Shown here: one piece after another, positions 17,806 through 24,878 of the stretch
Layout: each line of letters starts with the position of its first letter
How positions within the stretch are numbered: position 1 is the first letter of the stretch
From: Paenibacillus sp. FSL R5-0490
GTDB taxonomy: Bacteria; Bacillota; Bacilli; Bacillales; Cytobacillaceae
Length of the DNA: 64,000 bases
Direction of reading: 5' to 3'
NCBI RefSeq assembly: GCF_001956215.1
Contig: NZ_MRTQ01000005.1
Span: forward strand, 144,086-208,085
Notes under the pieces: generated by a model
Database searches by the model: none
What the model was told of the DNA's origin: nothing
Seen by the model: only the letters and a program-made list of their open reading frames with translations
Position numbers and translations under genes: made by a program

Positions 17806-17825
17806 ACATGGAATGGATCGCTTAG
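17745..17825 (+). CDS. 26-aa ORF with a strong ribosome binding site, possible leader peptide
   Basis: ATG-ATG-started frame beginning MMLTAIVLETQLNKY and ending TYMEWIA. AAGGAGG at 17729-17735 is nine bases from ATG 17745. An earlier ATG at 17740 opens a two-codon frame (Met-Lys-stop) whose stop overlaps this start. There is no clear membrane helix. It stands directly after the strong promoter and before two terminators, as leader peptides of attenuated operons do, but I see no run of codons for one amino acid that would act as a sensor. It may instead be a small functional protein. Not a family I recognise. Confidence 0.5.
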   Translation: MMLTAIVLETQLNKYCTNSTYMEWIA

Positions 17826-17854
17826 ATTTGCTTTATTGACATTACATATCCATG

Positions 17855-17885
17855 CCGCAGGGAGAATTGTGCCCTGCGGTTTTTT
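17855..17885 (+). terminator. First terminator in the short-ORF cluster
   Basis: CCGCAGGG / CCCTGCGG stem with a 9-base loop and six T. Confidence 0.9.
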
Positions 17886-17898
17886 ATGCCTAAATGGC

Positions 17899-17934
17899 AG
17901 GCCGCTGGGAGTATATCTCTTTGCGGCTTTTTTA
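17899..17934 (+). terminator. Second, weaker terminator copy before yrzI
   Basis: GCCGC / GCGGC stem with a long loop (17 bases) and a T-run; a diverged copy of the terminator immediately upstream. Confidence 0.65.
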
Positions 17935-17974
17935 TGCCTTTTGGCAGGATATGAAAGAGGAGGTGGAATATCTA

Positions 17975-18115
17975 ATGACATTAAATATCTTATTTTTGAC
18001 AGTCACGATTAAAAAACGTCACGTATCAGCAGAAGATGTTGTTCGTGAACAAATGGCTAAAAAAATTATTGAACAAAACCGTGATCGTCAATTCTCAATT
18101 TACCGTCCATTTTAA
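17975..18115 (+). CDS. yrzI: YrzI family small protein, 46 aa
   Basis: Begins MTLNILFLTVTIKKRHVSAE, has a charged helix EDVVREQMAKKIIEQNRDR and ends SIYRPF. A short hydrophobic N-terminus followed by a basic amphipathic part is the YrzI small-protein pattern, conserved downstream of yrhC in Bacillus. Function unknown. AGAGGAGGTGG precedes the ATG. Both terminators upstream would have to be read through, unless there is a promoter I did not find. A shortened paralogue follows at 18244. Confidence 0.75.
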   Translation: MTLNILFLTVTIKKRHVSAEDVVREQMAKKIIEQNRDRQFSIYRPF

Positions 18116-18152
18116 TTTCAGTGACAAAAAAACAAGAAAGGTGGTTTGTTAA

Positions 18153-18212
18153 ATGATTTACATTTTACAAGGACGTCAGGCAATTTTCTGGGTGGAGAAA
18201 GATTCCACCTAA
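18153..18212 (+). CDS. 19-aa ORF with ribosome binding site
   Basis: Reads MIYILQGRQAIFWVEKDST with AAAGGTGG at 18137-18144. The end of the frame contains CCACCT (18205-18210), complementary to AGGTGG of the ribosome binding site, and also folds locally as GGTGGA / TCCACC around the stop codon. This repeats the layout of the 26-aa ORF upstream. It could be a translated micropeptide or a chance frame; no family recognised. Confidence 0.35.
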   Translation: MIYILQGRQAIFWVEKDST

Positions 18213-18243
18213 CAAAGCTGTAACCGGTTAGGAGGTAAGGAGC

Positions 18244-18297
18244 ATGTCTTTGCATATTTTAATTTTAACTTTGAAATTCCGAAAGAAAAGGAACTGA
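18244..18297 (+). pseudogene. Shortened yrzI paralogue, 17 aa (possibly frameshifted)
   Basis: Reads MSLHILILTLKFRKKRN, which aligns residue by residue with the first 16 residues of the YrzI protein at 17975 (MTLNILFLTVTIKKRH). It has a very strong double ribosome binding site, GGAGG and AAGGAG, before the ATG. The frame stops at 18297. In another frame the sequence runs on from 18288 to a stop at 18368 as KELIHLMRINRMFTF and FLPYSEAETMLH, with a length close to that of the rest of a YrzI protein. So this is either a frameshifted copy or a genuinely short peptide. Confidence 0.5.
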
Positions 18298-18401
18298 TCC
18301 ACTTGATGCGGATTAACAGAATGTTCACATTCCTCCCATATTCTGAAGCAGAAACCATGTTACATTAAAGAAAATAAGGAATTAAAAAAGGGGTGTGGAA
18401 G

Positions 18402-18482
18402 ATGTTCTGGATCGTAATGGGATTAGTTGTGTGCGGTACTGTCGGCTGCATCATTTCTGCTGAGGTAAGCGTAATAGAGTAA
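18402..18482 (+). CDS. 26-aa hydrophobic ORF, probable membrane peptide
   Basis: Begins MFWIVMGLVVCGTVGCIISA and ends EVSVIE: one membrane-spanning segment of about 19 residues with two cysteines and an acidic tail. AAGGGGTG lies at a workable distance before the ATG, and a strong terminator follows 18 bases after the stop. Single-helix peptides of this kind include type I toxins and small sporulation or regulatory membrane peptides; nothing in the sequence decides between them. Confidence 0.5.
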   Translation: MFWIVMGLVVCGTVGCIISAEVSVIE

Positions 18483-18499
18483 TATGAAATATAAAAAAT

Positions 18500-18535
18500 A
18501 GGACTGACTTCCGAATTGAGAAGTCAGTCCTTTTT
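18500..18535. terminator. Bidirectional terminator closing the short-ORF cluster
   Basis: Perfect 12-bp stem AGGACTGACTTC / GAAGTCAGTCCT with TTTTTG on the plus side and A-rich flank on the minus side; the stop codon of the opposing gene lies in the stem. Confidence 0.92.
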
Positions 18536-18688
18536 GTTAGGATAAATCCAGAGAAATAGGACAATTCCAGAAACTGCGAGCAATATCAGCAAGGTCTTTA
18601 AAGAAAAACCTTCAAAAATAAACTTTGCAAGGCTGTCAAGAAAAACAATAAAAAATACGAGGGCTAAAATTATTCTCTGACCATTCAA
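18524..18688 (-). CDS. Small membrane protein, 54 aa
   Basis: Minus-strand frame starting MNGQRIILALVFFIVFLDSL and ending LWIYPNKKD, with two membrane segments (about residues 5-25 and 31-48). The TTG start at 18688 has AAAGAGGT a little far upstream. It converges with the short-ORF cluster and stops within their shared terminator. No family recognised. Its length, two clean membrane helices and shared bidirectional terminator make it likely to be real. Between it and sigK lie 265 bases in which I identify no gene. Confidence 0.6.
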   Translation of the reverse strand: MNGQRIILALVFFIVFLDSLAKFIFEGFSLKTLLILLAVSGIVLFLWIYPNKKD

Positions 18689-18953
18689 ATTATCAAGACC
18701 TCTTTCTTCCTGATTATTTATATAACTTGAAACGAAGCTATGTATACCGCATGAAGGCGATAAAAATTATTCCATGAATAATTATATCCTATCATCATTG
18801 TCAAAAGCTTTAATGAAGGTCTATTGGCTGAAAAAATGAGGAAGGAAATTTTTCTGAGGAAATTATCTGAATTGGACAGACAAAAACAACTCCATCCATA
18901 CATAGGAATTAGTTATAGGCATTTTTGAACGCATTATAAGCGGGGGTGGAAAG

Positions 18954-19673
18954 ATGTCCGGTATTTTAACAGCACTCGGGTTTTTGGTTAAGGAGATAGT
19001 GTTTCTTGTATCTTATGTAAAAAATAATGCATTTCCCCAACCGCTGTCTCCTGCAGATGAAAAGAAATACCTGCGTTTGATGGCTGCAGGCGATTCGCAT
19101 GCCCGTAATATGCTTATTGAACATAATCTAAGGCTGGTTGCCCATATTGTAAAGAAATTTGAAAATACAGGAGAGGATTCTGAGGATCTGATTTCAATAG
19201 GGACAATCGGACTGATAAAGGCCATCGAGAGCTATTCGGAAGGGAAAGGAACAAAGCTTGCCACCTATGCAGCCCGCTGTATCGAAAATGAGATACTGAT
19301 GCATTTGCGGGCACTGAAGAAGACTAAAAAAGATGTATCCCTTCATGATCCTATCGGGCAGGACAAAGAAGGCAATGAAATATCTCTTATTGATGTTCTT
19401 AAGTCGGAATCTGAGGATGTTATTAATACGATTCAGCTAAATATGGAGCTGGAAAAAGTGAAGGAGTACATTGATGTTTTAGATGACAGAGAAAAAGAAG
19501 TCATTGTCGGCAGGTTCGGACTTGATCTGCAAAAAGAAAAAACACAAAGAGAAATTGCCAAAGAACTTGGCATATCAAGAAGTTATGTCTCCAGAATTGA
19601 AAAGAGAGCATTAATGAAAATGTTTCATGAGTTTTATCGGGCAGAAAAAGAAAAAAGGAAAAATAACAGCTAA
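18954..19673 (+). CDS. sigK: RNA polymerase sporulation sigma factor sigma-K (pro-sigma-K)
   Basis: 239 aa in one uninterrupted frame. The 20-residue pro-sequence [20 protein letters not shown] precedes the mature start [10 protein letters not shown]. Region 2 ([35 protein letters not shown]) and region 4 ([34 protein letters not shown]) are complete. It drives late mother-cell transcription after cleavage by SpoIVFB. In B. subtilis 168 the gene is split by the skin element; here it is intact with no recombinase gene nearby. ATG with GGGGGTGG. Confidence 0.97.
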   Translation: MSGILTALGFLVKEIVFLVSYVKNNAFPQPLSPADEKKYLRLMAAGDSHARNMLIEHNLRLVAHIVKKFENTGEDSEDLISIGTIGLIKAIESYSEGKGTKLATYAARCIENEILMHLRALKKTKKDVSLHDPIGQDKEGNEISLIDVLKSESEDVINTIQLNMELEKVKEYIDVLDDREKEVIVGRFGLDLQKEKTQREIAKELGISRSYVSRIEKRALMKMFHEFYRAEKEKRKNNS

Positions 19674-19700
19674 AGGGACAGTTTGACTGTCCCTTTAGTT
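19670..19700. terminator. Bidirectional terminator between sigK and the lipoprotein gene
   Basis: CTAAAGGGACAGT / ACTGTCCCTTTAG, a 13-bp perfect stem with a 3-base loop; flanks are T-rich to the right and A-rich to the left. Confidence 0.9.
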
Positions 19701-20664
19701 ATTTAATTCTGCCGTTTTTCAATAAGAGCTTCCAGTTCTCACCGCTGTCTGCAGATTCATATACATCTTTGAGATAAGTTGAAACAGCAAGCTTTCCGTC
19801 AGATTTTTGATTGGCAGCAATGTATGTAATAGGGTTGTCATAGCTGAGAAAAGGGATTTTAACCTGTGAGTTTTCCTTCGTTTTAAGATCGATTTTGCTC
19901 ATTCGAACCTTTTCCTGATCTGCATAGGCATAATACAAGCTGTTTTCCGTAAAGGCGAGGGCTGTAGCCATAATTGGCTCAGATACTAACTTTACAGTTT
20001 CCCCTTTATCCTCTGAGTAAAAGATACCGCTTCTTGTTGACATGGCCATGATTTCAGGATTAGTTGGATGTGCTGCAATCATACCAAGTGTGTCGGCCTC
20101 GAGTCCTTTTAAGCTGACTGGATCCCATGTTTTTCCGGCGTCCTGAGAGCGGTATACACCTGCCTTGAGTTCATCGTTATTTTCCTGATTGATCATATAG
20201 ATTAGATTGGTATCATAGCCTGCAGCTAGAAAAGGAAAGGAGCTTGTTCCGATAAAAGCCAGTTTCTTGAAAGAGGCTCCTTTATCTGTACTTTTCACAA
20301 TTCCAAGAGGGTTTTTTATAACGGAATTCTTATCAGGATGGCCGCTGACAATAAATCCATCTTTGACTGCCTGAAATCCCATATAGTCATGGTTAAGAGA
20401 AGTTGTCTCGTGCCAAATGCCATCTTTGAAAAATTTTAAGCCTTCGCTGGATGAAAGGTAAAGGCTGGTATCATTCCCGGGATATCCAATTCCTTGAATA
20501 TGCTCGATTTGCTGAGCTGAGGCCTCAATAATAGTATAATCAGTTGCTTCTGAAGTTTTATTTGAAGGTTCATCAGCAGTTTTCTTACTTTGCTCATCCT
20601 CCACAGAACAGCCGGCTGCAAGCAATAAAAGGAGAACTGTCAAAATCATTCTGCCTTGTTTCAT
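19699..20664 (-). CDS. BNR-repeat lipoprotein, F510_1955-type glycosylhydrolase family
   Basis: 321 aa. Signal peptide with lipobox LAAGC (Cys 19), so a membrane-anchored lipoprotein. Asp-box/BNR repeats with pattern SxDxG are visible: VKSTDKGASF, YRSQDAGKTW, YSEDKGETV and YESADSGENW, indicating a beta-propeller fold as in sialidases and sortilin-like proteins. Bacillus proteins of this type are annotated F510_1955 family glycosylhydrolase, but no substrate is known. ATG 20664 follows GGAGTGA. The longer upstream frame is not supported. It converges on sigK. Confidence 0.82.
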   Translation of the reverse strand: MKQGRMILTVLLLLLAAGCSVEDEQSKKTADEPSNKTSEATDYTIIEASAQQIEHIQGIGYPGNDTSLYLSSSEGLKFFKDGIWHETTSLNHDYMGFQAVKDGFIVSGHPDKNSVIKNPLGIVKSTDKGASFKKLAFIGTSSFPFLAAGYDTNLIYMINQENNDELKAGVYRSQDAGKTWDPVSLKGLEADTLGMIAAHPTNPEIMAMSTRSGIFYSEDKGETVKLVSEPIMATALAFTENSLYYAYADQEKVRMSKIDLKTKENSQVKIPFLSYDNPITYIAANQKSDGKLAVSTYLKDVYESADSGENWKLLLKNGRIK

Positions 20665-20730
20665 TCGTTTCACTCCAATCCATAACATTTCAATGGTTAT
20701 AATTATCGATGTCATTATATAGTATTTCAG

Positions 20731-20764
20731 CAAAAAATAAAAAACCCTTGCCTGTGGAAGGGTT
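20731..20764 (-). terminator. Terminator of the minus-strand zinc-knuckle gene
   Basis: On the minus strand: AACCCTT / AAGGGTT stem with an 8-base loop and a long T-run, downstream of the 54-aa gene at 20783. Confidence 0.8.
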
Positions 20765-20782
20765 CAGATTAATGGCTCCCTG

Positions 20783-20947
20783 CTATGAGTGAAGAAAAAA
20801 CTTATTCCTCTCCTGATACTTGATATCGGAAAGGTGTTTTATCATTTTGCCTGATCCCTTACAGGCAGGGCAGTTTTTTTTTATGAATTTACAAGCTGTT
20901 ATGCTGCCTGTGCCCCTGCATTTCTTGCAGATTGAGATAATCTTCAT
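20783..20947 (-). CDS. 54-aa protein with two DnaJ-type CxxCxGxG motifs
   Basis: Starts MKIISICKKCRGTGS; the motifs CKKCRGTG (residues 7-14) and CPACKGSG (26-33) would bind one zinc, as in the DnaJ zinc finger and the anti-TRAP protein. GGGAGGAGTG is an excellent ribosome binding site before the ATG at 20947, and a terminator follows. The similarity to anti-TRAP is limited to the zinc motif and size; whether it binds a protein or RNA is unknown. The gene is too short for a 60-residue cut-off and is easily missed. Confidence 0.72.
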   Translation of the reverse strand: MKIISICKKCRGTGSITACKFIKKNCPACKGSGKMIKHLSDIKYQERNKFFLHS

Positions 20948-21110
20948 TTAACACTCCTCCCGTAAAACTCCTTCTAGTATATTCTATGAATTATTCTAAT
21001 AGAGGTGCCAAGAAAACACCGGTTTTTAACCGTGAATTAGAACAAAAGCCTAAGCGATTGTCCATTTAATACATATGTTAGTAATAGAAGGTGAAGGGAG
21101 GTAATTGGTT

Positions 21111-21263
21111 ATGCCTTATGGTTATGGCGGTTATCCTGTTCCCCCTCCTTATCCATGCGGTTATTATGGAGGAGGCGGTTTCTGGCTGGCCCTCGCAGTT
21201 GTCCTGCTGATCCTGCTGCTTGTTTTTGGGGGATTTGCTTATTATGGCGGCTATTCCAGGTAG
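21111..21263 (+). CDS. Gly/Tyr-rich single-helix membrane protein, YjcZ-like sporulation type
   Basis: 50 aa: a Tyr/Gly/Pro-rich head (MPYGYGGYPVPPPYPCGYYG), then a membrane helix FWLALAVVLLILLLVFGG and a tail AYYGGYSR. YjcZ-type sporulation proteins have the same GGGF-hydrophobic layout. AAGGGAGGTAA precedes the ATG. CATATGTTA at 21072-21080 fits the sigma-K -10 consensus CATANNNTA, but I see no matching -35 AC at the best distance. A hairpin terminator follows. Confidence 0.68.
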   Translation: MPYGYGGYPVPPPYPCGYYGGGGFWLALAVVLLILLLVFGGFAYYGGYSR

Positions 21264-21279
21264 CGATAACTTAGCAATT

Positions 21280-21307
21280 GGCTCATATCTTAGGATATGG
21301 GCTCTTT
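21280..21307 (+). terminator. Terminator after the YjcZ-like gene
   Basis: GGCTCATATC / GATATGGGCT hairpin with a 4-base loop followed by CTTTAAT; weak T-run. Confidence 0.6.
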
Positions 21308-21321
21308 AATATGCTATTTTA

Positions 21322-21350
21322 TAGAAATTTCGGAAAAATCAAGGTATAAT
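21322..21350 (+). promoter_or_regulatory. Probable promoter of pepF
   Basis: TAGAAA at 21322-21327, a 17-base spacer and perfect TATAAT at 21345-21350, 36 bases before the pepF start. Confidence 0.55.
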
Positions 21351-21386
21351 ATTTCTGCAGCCGAAACTTTTTTATGGGGGGATATT

Positions 21387-23186
21387 ATGACTGCAACAGC
21401 ATATTCGTCAGTGTGGGATTTAGATGTTTTTTTTAAGGGTGGAAGCGACTCAGCTGAATTTAAACAGCATTTACAGGAAACAAGAAAACATATTGATTCA
21501 TTTTCTAATCTAATACATAATTGGGAGCCTTCTAACTCAAGCGAAGATGCCGCTGAAATAAGTAAGATTATTGAGCTGTTTCAGCAGACGGCAAGAAAAG
21601 TGCGCCAGGCCGGAGCTTTTGTCAGCTGTCTTCAGGCACAAAATACCGAAGACAAAAAAGCGAAAGACCTTAGAGGCGCAACTACGGAATTGAGTGCAGG
21701 TTTTCAAAACGCTTTAACTGTATTTGATCAGAAGCTGGCAAGTTTAGATTCCGGTGCATGGGAGCAAATAATAAATGATCAGACTTTAAATGAACTCTCA
21801 TTTGTATTAAGCGAACGCCGCGAAAAAGCCTCAGAAAAGCTTTCGCAGGAGGAAGAAACTGTCATAAATGCTCTGGCTGTTGATGGTTACCACGGATGGG
21901 GTCAGATGTACGACGTAATAGTAGGAAACATAAAGATTCCCTGCACTGAAAATGGGGAGATAAAACAGCTGTCAGTTGGGCAGGCTGCCAATAAGTTTTC
22001 AAGTCCTGACAGAAAGCTGCGCAAGGAAATTTTTGATAATTGGGAAAAGTCATGGAACAGCCAGTCCGACTATTTATCCAAGACTCTAAATCACTTAGCC
22101 GGTTTTAGATTAAATGTATATAAGTTAAGAGGCTGGGATGACTATCTTAAGGAACCTCTGGATTTAAACCGGATGAAAAAAGAAACCCTGGAAACAATGT
22201 GGGGGGTAATCTCCCGTAATAAAGCACCTCTTGTTAAATATTTAGAGAGAAAGGCAAAGCTTTTAGGCTTAGAAAAATTAAGCTGGTATGACCTGGATGC
22301 GCCGCTCTCCGAGTCAGAAACGAAATTATCCTATCAGGAGGGCGCAGAATTTATCCTTGAGCAGTTTGCCCACTTCGGAGAAGAGATGACCTTATTCTCT
22401 AAAAAAGCCTTTGAAGAAAAGTGGATTGAAGCAGAGGATCGTCCAGGAAAGGCGCCAGGCGGTTTTCATACTTACTTCCCTGAAGACAGCCAATCAAGAA
22501 TCTTTATGACATACTCAGGGACGCCATCCAATGTCTCTACTCTGGCACATGAACTCGGGCATGGTTTTCATACATATGCAATGAGAGATCTTCATTTGCT
22601 GAATCGAAACTATGCCATGAATGTTGCGGAGACAGCTTCTACTTTTGCAGAAATGATAGTCTCTGATGCAGCAGTGAAAAATGCAGGGTCAGATGAAGAG
22701 AAACTTGCACTTTTAGAAGATAAAGTACAAAGGTCTGTTGCACTGCTAATGAATATCCATGCGCGATTCCTGTTTGAAACCAGATTCTATGAAGAAAGAA
22801 AACAGGGAAATGTGAGTGCCGAACGTCTGAATGACATCATGGCCGCAGCACAAAAAGAGGCTTATGGCGACGCGCTTGATGAGTATCATCCGTCCTTCTG
22901 GGCTTCAAAACTGCACTTCTTTATTACTGGAGTGCCATTCTATAATTTCCCATATACTTTTGGGTATTTATTCTCGCTCGGAATCTATGCACAGGCACTA
23001 AAAGAAGGGAAAGGATATGAAGAAAAATATATAGCATTATTAAAGGATACTGCATCAATGACAGTTGAAGATTTAGCGATGAAGCATTTAAATGCTGATT
23101 TAACCAAGCCTGAGTTCTGGGAAAGTGCCGTACAATTATGCATGGATGATGTGGAAGAGTTCCTGGCATTAACAGAAGACAAATAA
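21387..23186 (+). CDS. pepF: M3 family oligoendopeptidase (PepF type)
   Basis: 599 aa cytoplasmic zinc metallopeptidase. The catalytic HExxH is in STLAHELGHGFHTYAM (about residue 390), with the third ligand Glu in NVAETASTFAEM. N-terminal helical domain with LDVFFKGGSDSAEFKQHL. It cleaves medium-length peptides; B. subtilis relatives degrade signalling peptides when overproduced. ATG 21387 follows TGGGGGGA; the frame extends upstream to 21297 but that part crosses the promoter. Single-gene unit with its own promoter and terminator. Confidence 0.93.
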   Translation: MTATAYSSVWDLDVFFKGGSDSAEFKQHLQETRKHIDSFSNLIHNWEPSNSSEDAAEISKIIELFQQTARKVRQAGAFVSCLQAQNTEDKKAKDLRGATTELSAGFQNALTVFDQKLASLDSGAWEQIINDQTLNELSFVLSERREKASEKLSQEEETVINALAVDGYHGWGQMYDVIVGNIKIPCTENGEIKQLSVGQAANKFSSPDRKLRKEIFDNWEKSWNSQSDYLSKTLNHLAGFRLNVYKLRGWDDYLKEPLDLNRMKKETLETMWGVISRNKAPLVKYLERKAKLLGLEKLSWYDLDAPLSESETKLSYQEGAEFILEQFAHFGEEMTLFSKKAFEEKWIEAEDRPGKAPGGFHTYFPEDSQSRIFMTYSGTPSNVSTLAHELGHGFHTYAMRDLHLLNRNYAMNVAETASTFAEMIVSDAAVKNAGSDEEKLALLEDKVQRSVALLMNIHARFLFETRFYEERKQGNVSAERLNDIMAAAQKEAYGDALDEYHPSFWASKLHFFITGVPFYNFPYTFGYLFSLGIYAQALKEGKGYEEKYIALLKDTASMTVEDLAMKHLNADLTKPEFWESAVQLCMDDVEEFLALTEDK

Positions 23187-23193
23187 AATATAG

Positions 23194-23225
23194 AAGCCGC
23201 GCTTATTTTGAGCACGGCTTTTTTA
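23194..23225. terminator. Bidirectional terminator between pepF and pssA
   Basis: AAGCCGCGCT / AGCACGGCTT stem (one mismatch) with TTTTTT; A-rich left flank serves the convergent pssA. Confidence 0.8.
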
Positions 23226-23762
23226 CATTTTTTTCAGCCTGAAAGGGCTTATCATTAAAATTGAAAGTATCAGCATGATGAAAAGGAATATAGGTGAAGG
23301 CCAATACGGGACCGCAAGATAGCATAAAGTGGCGAGGCATCCGGAAGCTGTTATTGGCAGACCGGTAAAATAGCCGTTATTCTCGCTAATGTTAAAACGG
23401 GCTAGCCGCAAAGCTCCACATCCTATATATAGAGCAGTCAGGAAGGCGCCGGGTGCCCCGAATTCATAAAGTACTCCCGTGTATAGGAGCAGTGCAGGTG
23501 CAACTCCAAACGAAATAATGTCACTCATCGAATCCAGCTGCTTTCCTAATTCCGATTCAATATTCATTTTCCTTGCTGCCATCCCATCAAATCGGTCAGC
23601 AAGAGCTGCGATAAAAATCAGCAGCACACTCAATTTCAAATTGTCATTAATAGAAAATAAAATAGCAAAGCACCCTAAGAATAAATTAGACAGGGTTAAG
23701 ATATTGGCTGTCTGTGCCTTTAGCTTCTTAATGGTTAAATCAAGAACATCCTGAAAAAACAT
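23223..23762 (-). CDS. pssA: CDP-diacylglycerol--serine O-phosphatidyltransferase
   Basis: 179 aa integral membrane enzyme with several helices. The CDP-alcohol phosphatidyltransferase motif (DGxxARxxxxxxxxGxxxDxxxD) is read as FDGMAARKMN, then ELGKQLDSMSD at about residues 58-80. It makes phosphatidylserine from CDP-DAG and serine, the substrate of psd. ATG 23762 follows AAGGAGTG; an upstream in-frame TTG at 23780 overlaps that site. In B. subtilis pssA and psd share an operon; here they are divergent across a 270-base gap in which I see no supported gene. Confidence 0.95.
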   Translation of the reverse strand: MFFQDVLDLTIKKLKAQTANILTLSNLFLGCFAILFSINDNLKLSVLLIFIAALADRFDGMAARKMNIESELGKQLDSMSDIISFGVAPALLLYTGVLYEFGAPGAFLTALYIGCGALRLARFNISENNGYFTGLPITASGCLATLCYLAVPYWPSPIFLFIMLILSILMISPFRLKKM

Positions 23763-24032
23763 ATCGAACACTCCTTGCAACGGGGAATCACAGCTTGCAG
23801 ACTTTAGGAAGTTTTTCTAACAGCTATGTGTTAATGTCTTCCGGCAAATGGGAACTATCGGGAAGGGTAGAAATAGAAGTAATCCGCAAATTTACTGAAG
23901 CCAATAATAAAAAAAGCGCCAAATCCGGGGATGTCTATGGCAAACTTAGTTTTATATGTTATATAATAATATTTTATTCTATGCTTTTTATGCCTGTTCG
24001 TAAAGAACATATTTAGTTAGGGGGCATTTCCT

Positions 24033-24812
24033 TTGTTAAAACCTGTATATCGACTGCTGATTGAATTGACAAATGGAAGATGGACATCCGGTATACTTCA
24101 GAAATTTGCACAATCAAATCTAAGCAGGAGGGTCATTCCTTCATTTTCAAGAATTTATAATATTAACGAAAGTGAAATGGAAAAAAACCTGCATGAATAT
24201 CCAACACTTCATGAGTTTTTCATTAGAAGGCTGAAAGAAGGTGCACGAGTAACGGATGAGAGCCCTGAATCAGCAGTGAGTCCTGTAGATGCTGTAATCG
24301 AAGATATTGGGGATATCCGGGAGGATCGGATAATTACAGTAAAAGGGAAGAACTATTCCATCTCTGAGATGCTTGGTGCAAATAAAGCAGGGAAATATGC
24401 AGGCGGCACTTACATGATCTTTTATTTAAGTCCGAGCCACTATCACAGGATACACAGCCCGGTCACTGGAAAAGTAACAGATCAATGGATTTTGGGGTTA
24501 AAATCTTTTCCGGTTAACAAATGGGGTTTGAAATATGGAAGAGAAACGCTTTCTAAAAATTTCCGGAGCATAACTGAAGTAAAGCATGGTGATTCAGTAA
24601 TCGCAATTGTGAAGGTGGGTGCTATGTTTGTAAATTCCATCGAACTTACCCATGAAGGGGACCAGCTTGAAAAAGGAAAGGAAATGGCCTATTTTACATT
24701 TGGCTCTACTGTCATTCTTCTATTTGAGAAGGGGAAATTCCAGCTCGAAAGGTCAATTAAGACTCCTGCTCACATTAAAGTAGGGGAGCGGATTGGAACC
24801 CTGTGTGAATGA
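24033..24812 (+). CDS. psd: Phosphatidylserine decarboxylase proenzyme
   Basis: 259 aa. The autocatalytic cleavage site that generates the pyruvoyl group is the GST in AYFTFGSTVILLFEKG, near residue 231; YLSPSHYHRIHSPVTG holds the catalytic His. It converts phosphatidylserine from PssA into phosphatidylethanolamine at the membrane. TTG start after TAGGGGGC. It is divergent from pssA. No terminator was recognised directly after the gene on the plus strand. Confidence 0.96.
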   Translation: MLKPVYRLLIELTNGRWTSGILQKFAQSNLSRRVIPSFSRIYNINESEMEKNLHEYPTLHEFFIRRLKEGARVTDESPESAVSPVDAVIEDIGDIREDRIITVKGKNYSISEMLGANKAGKYAGGTYMIFYLSPSHYHRIHSPVTGKVTDQWILGLKSFPVNKWGLKYGRETLSKNFRSITEVKHGDSVIAIVKVGAMFVNSIELTHEGDQLEKGKEMAYFTFGSTVILLFEKGKFQLERSIKTPAHIKVGERIGTLCE

Positions 24813-24847
24813 AAAGACCAGTTATTTCGGGTTTTAAATCTGAGAAT

Positions 24848-24870
24848 AAAAAAAGCCCTATTAAGGGCTT
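24848..24870 (-). terminator. Terminator of sda
   Basis: On the minus strand AAGCCCTTAATAGGGCTT with a run of seven T. It is oriented for sda and may also stop psd transcripts. Confidence 0.85.
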
Positions 24871-24878
24871 GTCCATTT

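Larger units (their letters stand above)
17854..17947 (+). repeat. Tandem duplication of a 47-base terminator unit
   Basis: Two adjacent units, 17854-17900 and 17901-17947, share the plan GCCGC-GGGAG, hairpin return GCGG, a T-run, TATGCCT, then GGCAG at the end. The second unit has a weaker stem. Similarity is about three quarters, with two single-base shifts. Confidence 0.75.

Noticed and set aside
17836..17864. TTGACA at 17836 as a promoter for yrzI
   Set aside because: The bases 17-18 positions downstream are the GC-rich terminator stem, not a -10 box.
17894..17974. N-terminal extension of YrzI to 17894
   Set aside because: It would read through the second terminator; the ATG at 17975 has an ideal ribosome binding site and matches family N-termini.
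23795..24016. 73-codon plus-strand frame between pssA and psd
   Set aside because: TTG start with no ribosome binding site, composition unlike a protein in its first half, and it spans the divergent promoter region.
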